DNA from: Hyphomicrobium_A sp963776675
Lineage (GTDB): Bacteria; Pseudomonadota; Alphaproteobacteria; Rhizobiales; Hyphomicrobiaceae
Length of the DNA stretch: 64,000 nt
NCBI GenBank assembly: GCA_963776675.1
Contig: CAVZNR010000030.1
Span: 13,557 to 77,556, forward strand
Direction: 5' to 3'
Shown: piece by piece, positions 43,287-53,191 of the stretch
Layout of the letters: each line of letters opens with the position of its first letter
Position numbering within the stretch: position 1 is the stretch's first letter
Notes under the pieces: model-generated
The model's input: the letters and a program-made list of their open reading frames with translations, nothing else
What the model was told of the DNA's origin: nothing
The model's database searches: none
Program-made: the position numbers and the translations under genes

Positions 43287-43964
43287 GACGGGTCTCCATG
43301 TGGCTGTCTTCGATAAGGGTGCGACCCGCCGACGGGTGGTCGGACCGGACGAACGGCGACGCCGGTACCCGCTAGATCACGAGCCGGGGGCGGACATGCG
43401 CTTTGCTGGTGGGAGTGTCGCCTGCCACGATGCATTGCACACTGATCCACATTGGTGGGAGGGCGGGAATTGTCCGCTACCGGTAACTCCTGCTAATATT
43501 GGCGCAGCCTTCGCGGCGGCGACCAGTACCTCTGCCGCAGGCCTATCGATGGCGCGGCCAGGGAGCTGGCTCTCGCTCTGGCCAAAACATCCAAATCGGG
43601 GGTGGGTACTCGCTCGTGGATCGGATCAGACGCGGCCCGGCCCTTTTGCTACTGTGTGTTCGACATTTAGCCAGCGCCTATTTCCGGTGATCAGAACAGT
43701 GCCGCGTGCTCTGACTTGCCGCTCGCTCGAGTGGGAGCGGCGCGGACGCATAAGCCGCCACAGGCACAAAGCAAACCCTAAATCGCGCTGCATTCTTTTC
43801 AATTTGATCACAAAATCGCAGACGTTCCCGGGGAAATATTGATCGCGTGCATATCGGTTGCATAAATACTTCATGCCTACATCAGACGGGCACGACCTCA
43901 TCTCGCATCGCACATTGGCTGCAAGAAGGTGTGAAGCGGTCCAGCCCTCAGTGTAGGTCGAAAA
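43287..43964. other. Intergenic region without a recognisable gene
   Basis: This 680-base stretch lies between divergent genes. Open frames across it show no family similarity, no sites and mixed composition. Local A+T content rises toward 43800-43860, which may mark a promoter for the PAS-GGDEF gene. Confidence 0.4.
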
Positions 43965-44976
43965 ATGTCGAATGCCTCCTCGCAAAGCAAAGAAATCCTG
44001 TCTCCGCCGACGCCGCCCGAAGACCGCGGCTTGGCGGCTGATCTCGCGCGGGCCCAGAAGCAGCTAGAAATCCTCAATAGCTGCTTCGACATGACCCTCA
44101 ACAACACGGGCCGCGGCCTGGCAGCTTTCGACGCCGAGAAGCACTTAGTTCATTGCAATAGGCGTTATGCGGAGATCCTTGACCTTCCCGAGCGCCTGAC
44201 AAGCTCAGGGATACCGTTTGCCAACATTGCTCGGCACGTGATTGGAATATCCGATCATGATGAGTCCGACGCGGCCGCAGATCAAAGCGACTGGATCGAA
44301 GACCACATGGCCAAGTTGGCACGTGGCGAGGCCAATTCATACACGTCGCACTTAAGTAGTGGGCAGTGCGGTTCACATCACCAGTCATCCGCTTGCCGGC
44401 GGCGGTTGGTTGGATATTCAGGACGATGTGGTCGAGAGGCGCGAGCAGCAGCAGACCATCGAATGGCACGCAAAGAACGACCCCCTAACCGAAGTCGCCA
44501 ACCCGCTGTATTTCGGCGATGAGCTGGAGAATGCTCTCCGCCAGCTGAAACTTGGAATAACATTCGCCCTTCATTGGGTAGATGTCGACCGATTTGCGGA
44601 GATCAACGAAACATACGGTCGCCGGGTCGGCGATGCAGTGCTTAAGACCGTTGCCCAGCGACTGCTCAAGAGCGTACGCAAAGATGATTTCGTCGCGCGT
44701 TTGGGTGGCGACGAATTTGCCATCATCCAAGCTGGGGTTAAGACAGAGGCAGATGCGATACGGCTGACGAAACACATGCTACGAGCCATCAGCGCGCCAT
44801 GTCATGTCCTCGGATACGACTTACTAATCACAGCAAGCGTTGGTGTCGTTCTCGCGCCTGAGCACGGTACGAGCTCGCTCGAATTGATGAAAAATATCTA
44901 TCTTGCTTTGTATGCTGCCAAGGCTGCGGGTCGGAATACCCATGCGGTCTTCCAAGAAAAGCGAGGCGACGCCTAA
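43965..44976 (+). pseudogene. PAS-GGDEF diguanylate cyclase-like protein, frameshifted
   Basis: The N-terminal part (about 125 residues) is a PAS-like domain (QLEILNSCFDMTLNNTGRGLAAFDAEKHLVHCNRRYAEIL). The frame is lost near 44364: removing one C joins SHLSSG to SAVHITSHPLAGGGWLDIQ. The second frame contains a full GGDEF domain (DPLTEVANPLYF, VDRFAEINETYGRRVGD, ARLGGDEFAII) with a product-inhibition site RKDD four residues before ARLGG. Restored length is about 336 residues. It starts the cyclic-di-GMP gene block. Sequence error or recent loss are both possible. Confidence 0.82.
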
Positions 44977-45151
44977 CGGGCGACATGAGGATGCCGCAGG
45001 TGGAACGAACGCTCCCTTTGGTGGATGATTTTCCCCTATAGCGCCGCCACGCTCCGAAATACCTCACCGCGACGCCGCATCAAACCATCCGGCTCTCGCT
45101 GAGATTCAGATTTTGCACCAGCGTCTGCATCAATGTGCAAGGAACTTGCTG

Positions 45152-47902
45152 ATGACTTCCACGCGGCGCGAGCCGTACCTTGACCTTGAGCGGGCCGACA
45201 AAGCGCTTCGGCGCGCCCACGATCGGTTGGCGACAATATCCTCGATCAGCAAATCCAACGCGCTTCTCTCAGGTGACGTCGAGAGTCTGGCGCACGAAAT
45301 AACTGAGCTCGGCGCCGGTGCAATGGGCTGTGAGCGTGTCAACGTCTGGCTATTCGATGACTTGGAAGCCGAGCTCACCTGCATTGACCTTTTCGAGGCT
45401 ACGGCGAAGCGGCACTCGTCTGGCGCTGTGCTGCACGAGAGCGAGTACGGTCCCGAGTTCCGTACTCTAAAGGCCGCGAAATATGTCGACGCGAACGACG
45501 CGCTTACCGACCCGAGGACGATTGGTTACGTCGAGACCTACGTCAAGCCGCTCGGGATAACGTCCATGCTCGACGTCGCGGTCCAGACTTCAACGCGGAC
45601 GTTCGGCCTCATCTGCTTCGAGCACGTCGGAAAGCCTCACATCTGGGAAAAGGACGAGATCGCCTTCGCTAGCCGGCTCTCGGACAAGTTTGCACTCGCC
45701 ATAACCAACAAGAGGCGTATCGCTGCGGAGCAGGCCTTGCGCTCGAGCGAGCGCCAGCTCTCCAACGCGCTTGCCATGGCCCGGGCCGGCGGCTGGGAAT
45801 TCGACCCGGCAACGAACCTTTTCACATTCAACGAGAACTTCTACCGCATCTTCGGCACGACCGCTGAAGAGGTCGGCGGCTACACGATGAGCCCCGAGGA
45901 GTACTTCCGGCGCTTTGTGCATCCCGACGATCTCGAGGTCATGGGCAAGGAGGTCGCAGCTGCACTCGCCGCAATGGATCCGAACTACAGCCGGGAGATC
46001 GAGCACCGCTTTCTCTACGCCAACGGAGAGACGGGCTGCATGGCGGTGCGTTTCTTCATCATCAAGGACGCAGAAGGCCACACGATCAAGATCTATGGCG
46101 TCGATCAGGACATCACCGCGCGAAAGAAAATGGAGCACGCGCTCGCTCTATCGAACACTGTGCGCGCGACCACCATGGAGACATCGCTCGATGGGATCCT
46201 GGTGGTCGACGACCATGCAAAAATCATCACTTACAACCGCAATTTCATTACGTTGTTCGGGATCCCCCAAGAGCTTGTCGAAACTGGCAAGGACGAACCG
46301 GTGCTGGCTCACGTGGCCGGAGAAGCGAAGGATCCGGAAAAATTTCTCGCTAAGGTCAAGTACTACTACGAGCATCAGGGCGAGGTCGGTCACGACGAGA
46401 TCGAGATCAAGGACGGGCGCATCTTCGATCGCGACACGGCCTGCCTCTATGACAAGGGAAACTATATCGGGCGCGTCTGGTTTTTTCGCGACATCACGGA
46501 CCGCAAGCAGTCCGAGGCGGTCATCGTCCACATGGCGCGCTACGACGCTCTGACAGGCCTCGCCAACCGCCGTGTCTTCGTCGAGGAGCTCGAGCGTGCG
46601 ATAGCTCAGGCCCGCCGGAGTGAAAAAGGCCTCGCCGTCCTCTATCTTGACCTTGATCACTTCAAGGATGTGAACGATACGCTTGGCCACCCAGTCGGCG
46701 ACGAGCTCCTCAAAGCTGTGGCCCACCGGCTGCGTGCGAACATGCGCGTGCCCGATACGGTGGCGCGCTTCGGTGGAGACGAGTTTGCCGTGGTGATGTC
46801 GGACCTGGCGGATCCTGCCGATGCCGCAATACTAGCGGAAAAGCTGCTCAAATGTGTGGCCGAGCCATACCACCTCGGAGCAAATGAAGTTTGCAGCGGC
46901 ACCAGTATCGGCATCGCTACCTACGGTGCCGACTCGCCCGACGCCGAGTCCATTCTTACCCATGCCGACGTCGCCCTCTATCGCGCTAAGAACGAGGGGC
47001 GAGGAACCTTCCGTTTCTTCACGGACGCGATGGACCGCGAGGTCAAGGCCCGCGTGACGCTTGCTGCCGAGCTGCACCAGGCAATCGCGGCCGAGCAGTT
47101 CACACTCTACTACCAGCCCGAGGTCGACATCGACACAGGGCATATCATCGGGCTTGAGGCGCTCGTTCGCTGGAAGCACCCGCAGCGCGGCCTGCTGGGC
47201 CCCGGCGAGTTCATTCCGGCCGCGGAGGAGAGCGGTCTCATCGTGCCGCTCGGACGCTGGATCTTGCAGGCCGCCTGTCGGCAGACCCGGGAGTGGATCG
47301 ATCTCGGCATCGCTCCAAGTTTCGTCGCCGTCAACCTGTCCATACTGCAGTTCAAGTCGACGCAGGACCTCGAGACGGACATTGCCGCCGCGCAGGCGGA
47401 GTTCGGCTTGCCGCGGCGCATGCTTGAAGTCGAGTTGACAGAAACGGTGCTGATGGACGCCACGCACCGCAATAGCGGTATCCTGCAGAGGTTGCGCGCC
47501 GGGGGCGTCCGTATAGCGATCGACGACTTCGGCACCGGTTACTCGTCACTCGAGTACCTGCGGAGACTTTCGATCGACCGCATCAAGATCGCGCAGGAGT
47601 TCATTGCCGATCTCGACGCCGAGCCGAGTAGCGGACCAATTGTCAAAGCCGCACTGGCTCTTGCGGGCGCGTTCGAACTCGGCGTCATCGCCGAAGGCGT
47701 CGAGACCAAGGCGCAGCTTGAGCTGCTGCGATCCTGGGGATGCCGCGAGGCTCAAGGCTTCTATTTCGCTAAGCCGGGAACACCTCAAGAGATCACCATA
47801 CTGCTGCGCGAGGGGTGCATTCTCCCGCCGCGGCTGGCGCTTACCTCGCCGGCCGAGATGGGATGCTCCGAGGCCGAGCCGCGGCGACACCGTAGATCTT
47901 GA
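45152..47902 (+). CDS. GAF-PAS-PAS-GGDEF-EAL cyclic-di-GMP protein
   Basis: The 916-residue cytoplasmic protein has a GAF domain (about 20-175), PAS domains (about 195-310 and 325-450), a GGDEF domain with intact RFGGDEF near residue 540 and RxxD inhibition site (RVPD), and an EAL domain with EALVRW near residue 667, NLS, ELTET, DDFGTGYSS, K in RIKIA and EGVET, so all phosphodiesterase metal and catalytic residues appear present. It could both make and break c-di-GMP. The ATG at 45152 follows AAGGAA. It is closely similar in its C-terminal half to the protein at 48287-51682. Confidence 0.93.
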   Translation: MTSTRREPYLDLERADKALRRAHDRLATISSISKSNALLSGDVESLAHEITELGAGAMGCERVNVWLFDDLEAELTCIDLFEATAKRHSSGAVLHESEYGPEFRTLKAAKYVDANDALTDPRTIGYVETYVKPLGITSMLDVAVQTSTRTFGLICFEHVGKPHIWEKDEIAFASRLSDKFALAITNKRRIAAEQALRSSERQLSNALAMARAGGWEFDPATNLFTFNENFYRIFGTTAEEVGGYTMSPEEYFRRFVHPDDLEVMGKEVAAALAAMDPNYSREIEHRFLYANGETGCMAVRFFIIKDAEGHTIKIYGVDQDITARKKMEHALALSNTVRATTMETSLDGILVVDDHAKIITYNRNFITLFGIPQELVETGKDEPVLAHVAGEAKDPEKFLAKVKYYYEHQGEVGHDEIEIKDGRIFDRDTACLYDKGNYIGRVWFFRDITDRKQSEAVIVHMARYDALTGLANRRVFVEELERAIAQARRSEKGLAVLYLDLDHFKDVNDTLGHPVGDELLKAVAHRLRANMRVPDTVARFGGDEFAVVMSDLADPADAAILAEKLLKCVAEPYHLGANEVCSGTSIGIATYGADSPDAESILTHADVALYRAKNEGRGTFRFFTDAMDREVKARVTLAAELHQAIAAEQFTLYYQPEVDIDTGHIIGLEALVRWKHPQRGLLGPGEFIPAAEESGLIVPLGRWILQAACRQTREWIDLGIAPSFVAVNLSILQFKSTQDLETDIAAAQAEFGLPRRMLEVELTETVLMDATHRNSGILQRLRAGGVRIAIDDFGTGYSSLEYLRRLSIDRIKIAQEFIADLDAEPSSGPIVKAALALAGAFELGVIAEGVETKAQLELLRSWGCREAQGFYFAKPGTPQEITILLREGCILPPRLALTSPAEMGCSEAEPRRHRRS

Positions 47903-47919
47903 TCCCAACCACGCTAGGC

Positions 47920-48001
47920 GCTCTTGATGCTGTGGACGGCTCCTCCCCTGGGGCGCGCAAGCGCCTTGGAATCGGTTGCCGATGAGGCGACCACGATCCG
48001 G
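47920..48001 (+). mobile_element. Orphan left end of the IS110 element
   Basis: These 82 bases match 21485-21566, the segment just upstream of the IS110 transposase, at 79 positions in the same orientation. No transposase follows; homology stops abruptly at 48001. It begins 17 bases after the stop of the upstream GGDEF-EAL gene. Confidence 0.8.
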
Positions 48002-48286
48002 GCAGACCGCCGACCGATCAACAGCAGCAGACCGCAGCCGGCGAAGCGACACCCGGAATAGAAATCATTGCAAATCAATCGAATACCTAAGCCGTCTTCT
48101 CGGCATCTCAATGAACCCAGTTTAAAGAAGGAATTGCATCGAAACAGATTTGATTTGTTCCTGCCCCTTACACTTCGCATCGCCATCATGCTGCTAGGCG
48201 TCAGGTATTCCGCGCAAAGATTGTGTATGCCCGGATGGCGGAGCATCGCCGCGCGTCCGTCCCTAGCAGCGGTGCCTCAGTTAGCG

Positions 48287-51200
48287 ATGCAAAGCGTGAT
48301 GAGCAGTAGCGCGCGCCCACAACCTCTCGATTTGTCAGATCCGGCAGCAGGGTCACCCCAAGGCCCCGGCCCGCGCCAGGATCTCGAGACGTCGCTGCGT
48401 GCCTTGCAAGCCTCGCTAGCGGAGACGCAATCCATCGCTCGGCTCGGGAGCTGGGACTTCGACATAGCAACGCAACGCGCCACTTGGTCGGATGAGACCT
48501 ATCGCATCGTCGGCGTGGACCCGGCGACCTTTATTCCCTCGTATGACGCCTTCATGCAGCGCATTCACCCCGACGATCGCGCGGCGTTCGAGAAGAATTA
48601 CGCCGAGTCCGTCGCCAATCACGCCACGCATGACATAGATATCCGCATCGTCATGGACGATGGCACGATCCGCTGCATTCATACGCGCGGACGCACGTTC
48701 TACGACGATGCGGGCCGGCCCCTGCGCTCTGTTGGAACCGTGCTCGACATAACCGAGCGCCGCAAGACGCAGCTCGCTTTGGCGGCAAGCGAGAAGCGCT
48801 ACCGCGACCTGGTCGAATCCATATCCGAGATGATTTGGGAGGCCGACGAACACGGCCGCCTGACGTACGTGAGCCCCGCGATCGAAAAGCTCCTCGGGTA
48901 CCGGCCCGAGGAAATCATCGGCAAGCCGTTCTCCTATCTGATGCGCCCATTCGAGACCGCTCGCGTGTCCGAGCAGATGCGCGGGGACCTTGCCAGGAAA
49001 GAGGCCAGCTACGGCATCGAAAGTGCCTTGCTGCGCAAGGATGGCACCGAGATCGCGGTCGAATCGAGCATCGCGCCGGTGTACGAGGGCGGACAGATCG
49101 TCGGCTATCGCGGCATGGCCCATGACATCTCCGACCGCAAGAGAACGGAGGCCCGACTCAAAAAAAGCGAAATGCAACTGGCCAACGCCCTGGCGCTGTC
49201 GCGCGCGGCCCCCTGGGAGTACGACGTCGCTTCGAACCGCTTCACGTTGAACGACATGGTCTACGCAATCTTCGGCACCAGCGCCGAGCAGATCGGCGGC
49301 TACCAAATGAGCCCTGCCGAGTACGCCGAACGGTTCGTCTATCCCGATGACATCCCGGTCGTCGCCGGCGAGGTCCAAATCGCGCTCGAGACCTCGGATC
49401 CCGACTACAGCCGCGAGTTGGTGCATCGGTTCGTCCACGCCAGCGGTGAGACGGGCACCCTTGCCGTGCAGGTCCGCGTTTTCCAGAACGAAAGCGGCCG
49501 CACCATCAAAACCTATGGCGTCATCCAAGATATCTCGCAGCGCCGGCGCATGGAGGAGGAGCTGAGCCTGTCGAAGGCGCTCGGCGCCACCGCCATCGAG
49601 TGCTCACCCGAGGGCATCCTGATCGTCGACGCAAACATGAGGATGATTTCCTACAACCACGTGTTCATGGAGATGTGGCGGATACCCAAGCAGCTCATGG
49701 AAGCATCTGGGATTACGCCGTGGCTGAAGTGTCTTTCCGCGCAGATCAAGGACCCAGACGCGTATTTGGCGCGAGTCCACCATCTCTACGACAATCCGTC
49801 CGAGACGGCCCACGACAAGCTGGAGCTCACCGACGGCCGCATATTCGAGCGCGACTCGGTGGCGCTCTATGACGAGAACGGAAAGTATCTGGGGCGCGCC
49901 TGGTTCTTCCGCGACATCACCGAGCGCGAGCGCGCCGAGCAGGCGTTGCGCGATAGCGAGCAGAACTTCAGGGCGATTTTCTCCACGGTCCGCGAGAGCA
50001 TTTTTGTAACCGAGCTAGAAACCGGCAAGTTCGTCGAGGTCAATCCCTCCGGCTGCCAAATGTTCGGCTACAGCCGCGACGAGCTCATTGGTGCCGACAT
50101 CGGCATGATCTCGAGCGGCGAGCCGCCCTACACGCTCAACGACGCACTGAAGCAACGGCATGGCAACCTGACGGACGAGACCACCGAGTTCGACTGGCAC
50201 TGCCGCAAGCGCGACGGCACACTCTTCTGGGCTGCGGTCTCACTCGAGCGCGGCATGTTTCGCGGACGCGAGCGCATCTTTGCGACACTGTGGGACGTGA
50301 CCGAGCGAAAGAAGGCCGAGGATACCATCTTGCAGATGGCCTGCTACGATCCGCTCACGGGCCTATTGAACCGCCGCATATTCCTCGACGAGCTGGAGCG
50401 GGCCATCGCCCAGACCGACCGCGCCGACGACCACCTCGCAGTGCTCTATCTCGACCTCGATCACTTCAAGGACATCAACGATATTCTTGGGCACCGCGTC
50501 GGCGACCTGCTGCTCAAGGAGGTCAGCGGACGCCTGCAGGCCCACGTCCGCAAGCGTGACACGGTTGCGCGTTTCGGCGGCGACGAGTTCGCCGTGATCA
50601 TGTCGGCATTGGACGGGCCTGAAGACGCAGCCCTCCTGAGCCAGAAGCTGCTGGAAGTGCTCGAAAAGCCCTATTTCATCCGGGGCAACGAGATCCGCAG
50701 TGGCACCAGCATCGGCATCGCCACGTATGGCTCGGACTCGCCGGATGCGGAATCGCTGATCACACACGCGGACGTGGCGCTCTATCGCGCTAAGGCGGAG
50801 GGCCGCGGCACCTTGCGGTTTTTCACCGAATCCATGGCCCGGGAGGTCAAATCGCGCGTGTCGCTCGCCACCGAGCTGCGCACAGCCATCTCGGCGGGGG
50901 AGCTGGAGCTCTTCTACCAACCGGAAGTCGACCTGGAGACCGGCGACATCATGGGCCTCGAAGCGTTGTTGCGGTGGAACCATCCCACCAGGGGCCTCGT
51001 CAGTCCCGGGGCATTCGTCAAGTCAGCCGAGGATGCCGGCATCATTATCGACCTGGGACGGTGGGTTCTGTGGGAGGCCTGTCGCCAGACCAGGGAATGG
51101 ATGGACATGCAGATCGCCCCCGGTTTCGTGGCGATCAATCTCTCCGCGCTGCAATTCAAGACACCGGGCGAGCTCGAGAAGGATATCGGCATCGCGCTTG

Positions 51201-51682
51201 CGAACTTCCGTCTGCCGCCGCAAATGCTCGAGCTGGAGCTGACCGAAACGGTGCTCATGGACGCTTCTCGCCGCAACAGTGAGACCTTGCATAGGTTGCG
51301 CAACAAAGGCGTGCGGATCTCCATCGACGATTTCGGGACCGGGTATTCCTCCCTCGACTATTTGCGCCGCTTTCACGTCGACCGGGTCAAGATCGCGCAG
51401 AATTTCGTCGGCGATATCGAAACGGTGCCAGGCGTTCGTGCCATCGTGCGCGCGGCTCTGGGCCTGGCGCGGGAGCTCGGTCTCGGTGTCATCGCCGAAG
51501 GTATCGAGACCCAGGAGCAGCTCGATCTGTTGAAGAGCTGGGGATGCCGGGAAGGCCAGGGCTACTATCTGGCCAGGCCACTGCGGGCGTTGGACGTCGC
51601 GCAGCTCCTGCGCATCCGCCCAGGCCTGGACTTGAGCGGCGAGCCCCCTGCTACGGGTCGCGCCGCGGCGCCGGGACAATAG
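48287..51682 (+). CDS. Multi-PAS GGDEF-EAL cyclic-di-GMP protein
   Basis: About 1131 residues from the ATG at 48287; the frame is open back to 48068 and the start is uncertain because no strong site is visible. Five PAS domains can be made out by repeated PAS/PAC endings (VLDITERRK, AHDISDRKR, IQDISQRRR, FFRDITERE, LWDVTERKK), followed by GGDEF (RFGGDEF near residue 764, RKRD inhibition site) and EAL (EALLRW near residue 890, NLS, ELTET, DDFGTGYSS, EGIET). No membrane segment. Domains 3-4 plus GGDEF-EAL are paralogous to the preceding gene, so the pair arose by duplication. Both enzymatic domains look intact. Confidence 0.92.
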   Translation: MQSVMSSSARPQPLDLSDPAAGSPQGPGPRQDLETSLRALQASLAETQSIARLGSWDFDIATQRATWSDETYRIVGVDPATFIPSYDAFMQRIHPDDRAAFEKNYAESVANHATHDIDIRIVMDDGTIRCIHTRGRTFYDDAGRPLRSVGTVLDITERRKTQLALAASEKRYRDLVESISEMIWEADEHGRLTYVSPAIEKLLGYRPEEIIGKPFSYLMRPFETARVSEQMRGDLARKEASYGIESALLRKDGTEIAVESSIAPVYEGGQIVGYRGMAHDISDRKRTEARLKKSEMQLANALALSRAAPWEYDVASNRFTLNDMVYAIFGTSAEQIGGYQMSPAEYAERFVYPDDIPVVAGEVQIALETSDPDYSRELVHRFVHASGETGTLAVQVRVFQNESGRTIKTYGVIQDISQRRRMEEELSLSKALGATAIECSPEGILIVDANMRMISYNHVFMEMWRIPKQLMEASGITPWLKCLSAQIKDPDAYLARVHHLYDNPSETAHDKLELTDGRIFERDSVALYDENGKYLGRAWFFRDITERERAEQALRDSEQNFRAIFSTVRESIFVTELETGKFVEVNPSGCQMFGYSRDELIGADIGMISSGEPPYTLNDALKQRHGNLTDETTEFDWHCRKRDGTLFWAAVSLERGMFRGRERIFATLWDVTERKKAEDTILQMACYDPLTGLLNRRIFLDELERAIAQTDRADDHLAVLYLDLDHFKDINDILGHRVGDLLLKEVSGRLQAHVRKRDTVARFGGDEFAVIMSALDGPEDAALLSQKLLEVLEKPYFIRGNEIRSGTSIGIATYGSDSPDAESLITHADVALYRAKAEGRGTLRFFTESMAREVKSRVSLATELRTAISAGELELFYQPEVDLETGDIMGLEALLRWNHPTRGLVSPGAFVKSAEDAGIIIDLGRWVLWEACRQTREWMDMQIAPGFVAINLSALQFKTPGELEKDIGIALANFRLPPQMLELELTETVLMDASRRNSETLHRLRNKGVRISIDDFGTGYSSLDYLRRFHVDRVKIAQNFVGDIETVPGVRAIVRAALGLARELGLGVIAEGIETQEQLDLLKSWGCREGQGYYLARPLRALDVAQLLRIRPGLDLSGEPPATGRAAAPGQ

Positions 51683-51800
51683 CCTCGGGACTCGCCGGCT
51701 CGGCCCGGAATTCCCGCGATCTGAACGAATCAGCTAGCCTCAGCGTACGGACAAACGCGTCATCCGCGTCGGAGAGGCTAGTGGGCCGGCAGCATTGAGC

Positions 51801-52697
51801 ATGACCGTCAGACTGCCAGCCGCACTTTTCATCCTGCTTCTGACGGCGTGCGCGTGCGGGCGCGCGTCTGCGACGGAGAACGGCGGCCAGAACTACCCCT
51901 TTGGCGTCAACACGATTTTGCCCGGCATTGCGCCGCCGCCCGGCCAAACGTGGTGGCAGAACTACAATGTCTACTACTCCGCCAACACCTTCAAAGACGG
52001 GAATGGCAACGCGCTCGTTCCCGGCTTCGAGCTGGACGTCGCCGCCTATGCGCCCCGCCTCTTTCATAGCTGGGACGTCAAGATCGGCCCGTTCGGCCTG
52101 GCCTCCGCCCTCGTGGTGCCGTTCGTGTACGTCGGCGTGACAACGCCGCTGCGCAACACCGACGACTTCAATGTGGGCAATCCCACCATTCAGCCGCTCT
52201 ACCTGACCTACGCAAACGCCACGAAAACATTCTTTGCCTACGGCGGCGTCGACTTCTTCGTGCCCACCTACACGGCTGTCTCACGCGAATACGTGAGCAT
52301 GGATCCGATCGCCACGATGACGTGGTTTCCCAGGAAGGGCGTCGACGTCAACATGATCGCGCTTTTGGAGTTTGCCCTGTCGGAGAACAGGTCGACGGGC
52401 TACCGGTCCGGAGACCTGTTGGTCGTCGAATACTCGGCCCACGTGAAGCCGTTCCCGTCCCTGCCGAAGCTGTCGGTCGGCTTCAACGGATACTATCTGG
52501 ATCAGTTCTCCAGCGACGAACAGGCGGGCGTCGACATCGGGTTTGAAGGACGGTCGATCGCATTGGGGCCCGAGCTCGTCTACGAAACCGGCGACGCGAG
52601 CGGGATTGTGCTCAAGTGGCAGCACGAGTTCGATGTGAGGAACCGGCCGCAAGGCGAGCAGATCTGGTTCCAGTTTCAGGTCCCCGTCGGGAGATAG
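51801..52697 (+). CDS. SphA/phenol-degradation MetA-type outer-membrane beta-barrel protein
   Basis: The 298-residue product starts with a signal sequence (MTVRLPAALFILLLTACACG). LTAC is a possible lipobox, but cleavage by the general signal peptidase after ASA near residue 24 is also possible. The mature protein has the PF13557 pattern: Y-F-G-rich N-terminal strand with LPGIAPPPGQTWWQNYNVYY, DVKIGPFGLASALVVPF, ALLEFALSENRSTGYRSGDLLVVEY and the C-terminal strand IWFQFQVPVGR. Members are thought to be outer-membrane channels for hydrophobic or aromatic compounds. A terminator follows at 52738-52765. Confidence 0.85.
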   Translation: MTVRLPAALFILLLTACACGRASATENGGQNYPFGVNTILPGIAPPPGQTWWQNYNVYYSANTFKDGNGNALVPGFELDVAAYAPRLFHSWDVKIGPFGLASALVVPFVYVGVTTPLRNTDDFNVGNPTIQPLYLTYANATKTFFAYGGVDFFVPTYTAVSREYVSMDPIATMTWFPRKGVDVNMIALLEFALSENRSTGYRSGDLLVVEYSAHVKPFPSLPKLSVGFNGYYLDQFSSDEQAGVDIGFEGRSIALGPELVYETGDASGIVLKWQHEFDVRNRPQGEQIWFQFQVPVGR

Positions 52698-52737
52698 GAC
52701 GGCGGCGTCATCCGGGCCGCCCCGACGCTTGGCTGCA

Positions 52738-52765
52738 CCGGGGGTTACGCTCCCCGGCCTTTTTT
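52738..52765 (+). terminator. Rho-independent terminator after the outer-membrane protein gene
   Basis: Stem CCGGGG (52738-52743) with CCCCGG (52752-52757), 8-base loop, followed by TTTTTT at 52760-52765. It overlaps the 3' end of the convergent gene at 52745. Confidence 0.75.
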
Positions 52766-53170
52766 CGTGGTGCCGGCGGCACGTTTCACCGCGTGTCCAT
52801 TGGCTTCGATCACCGACACGTCCTCGCCCGCGTGCACGGATTTCAAGGTGGCCACATCGTCGAGCGCCACCGCCCAGATGTTGCACGGGCTCGCCATGCG
52901 GATCTCGCCTTTCTTCGACACGGGCGTCGGCCCGAAGCCGATGGCGATGGCGTTTCCGTCCGGCCAGAACGCGATCTCGCCCGCGCTCACGACCTCGCGC
53001 GCCTCGGGCTCGCAGTCGGAGGACACAGGCGCGCGGAAATAGAACTCGTGCCCCCAAAGCTGCGCCTGGGCATAAATCGGCAGCGCATCCCAGATGCGTT
53101 CCGCCGTCGGCGTCTCCAGGAGCCGGGCACGGATCGCAATCTTCCCCGCCCGGATCATAATCTCCCGCAT
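52745..53170 (-). CDS. Cyclophilin-like fold protein (PF04126 type), copy 2
   Basis: The 141-residue product matches the TM1367/cyclophilin-like pattern: RARLLETPTAERIWDALPI, WGHEFYFRAPV, VVSAGEIAFWPDGNAIAIGFGPTPVSKKGEIRMASPCNIWAV. A basic Lys/Arg tail ends the protein. Function of the family is unknown; the fold resembles peptidyl-prolyl isomerases but catalytic activity is unproven. It lies 21 bases downstream of a paralogue on the same strand. Confidence 0.8.
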   Translation of the reverse strand: MREIMIRAGKIAIRARLLETPTAERIWDALPIYAQAQLWGHEFYFRAPVSSDCEPEAREVVSAGEIAFWPDGNAIAIGFGPTPVSKKGEIRMASPCNIWAVALDDVATLKSVHAGEDVSVIEANGHAVKRAAGTTKKGRGA

Positions 53171-53191
53171 CTCAGGTCTCCCTAGGTCCCG

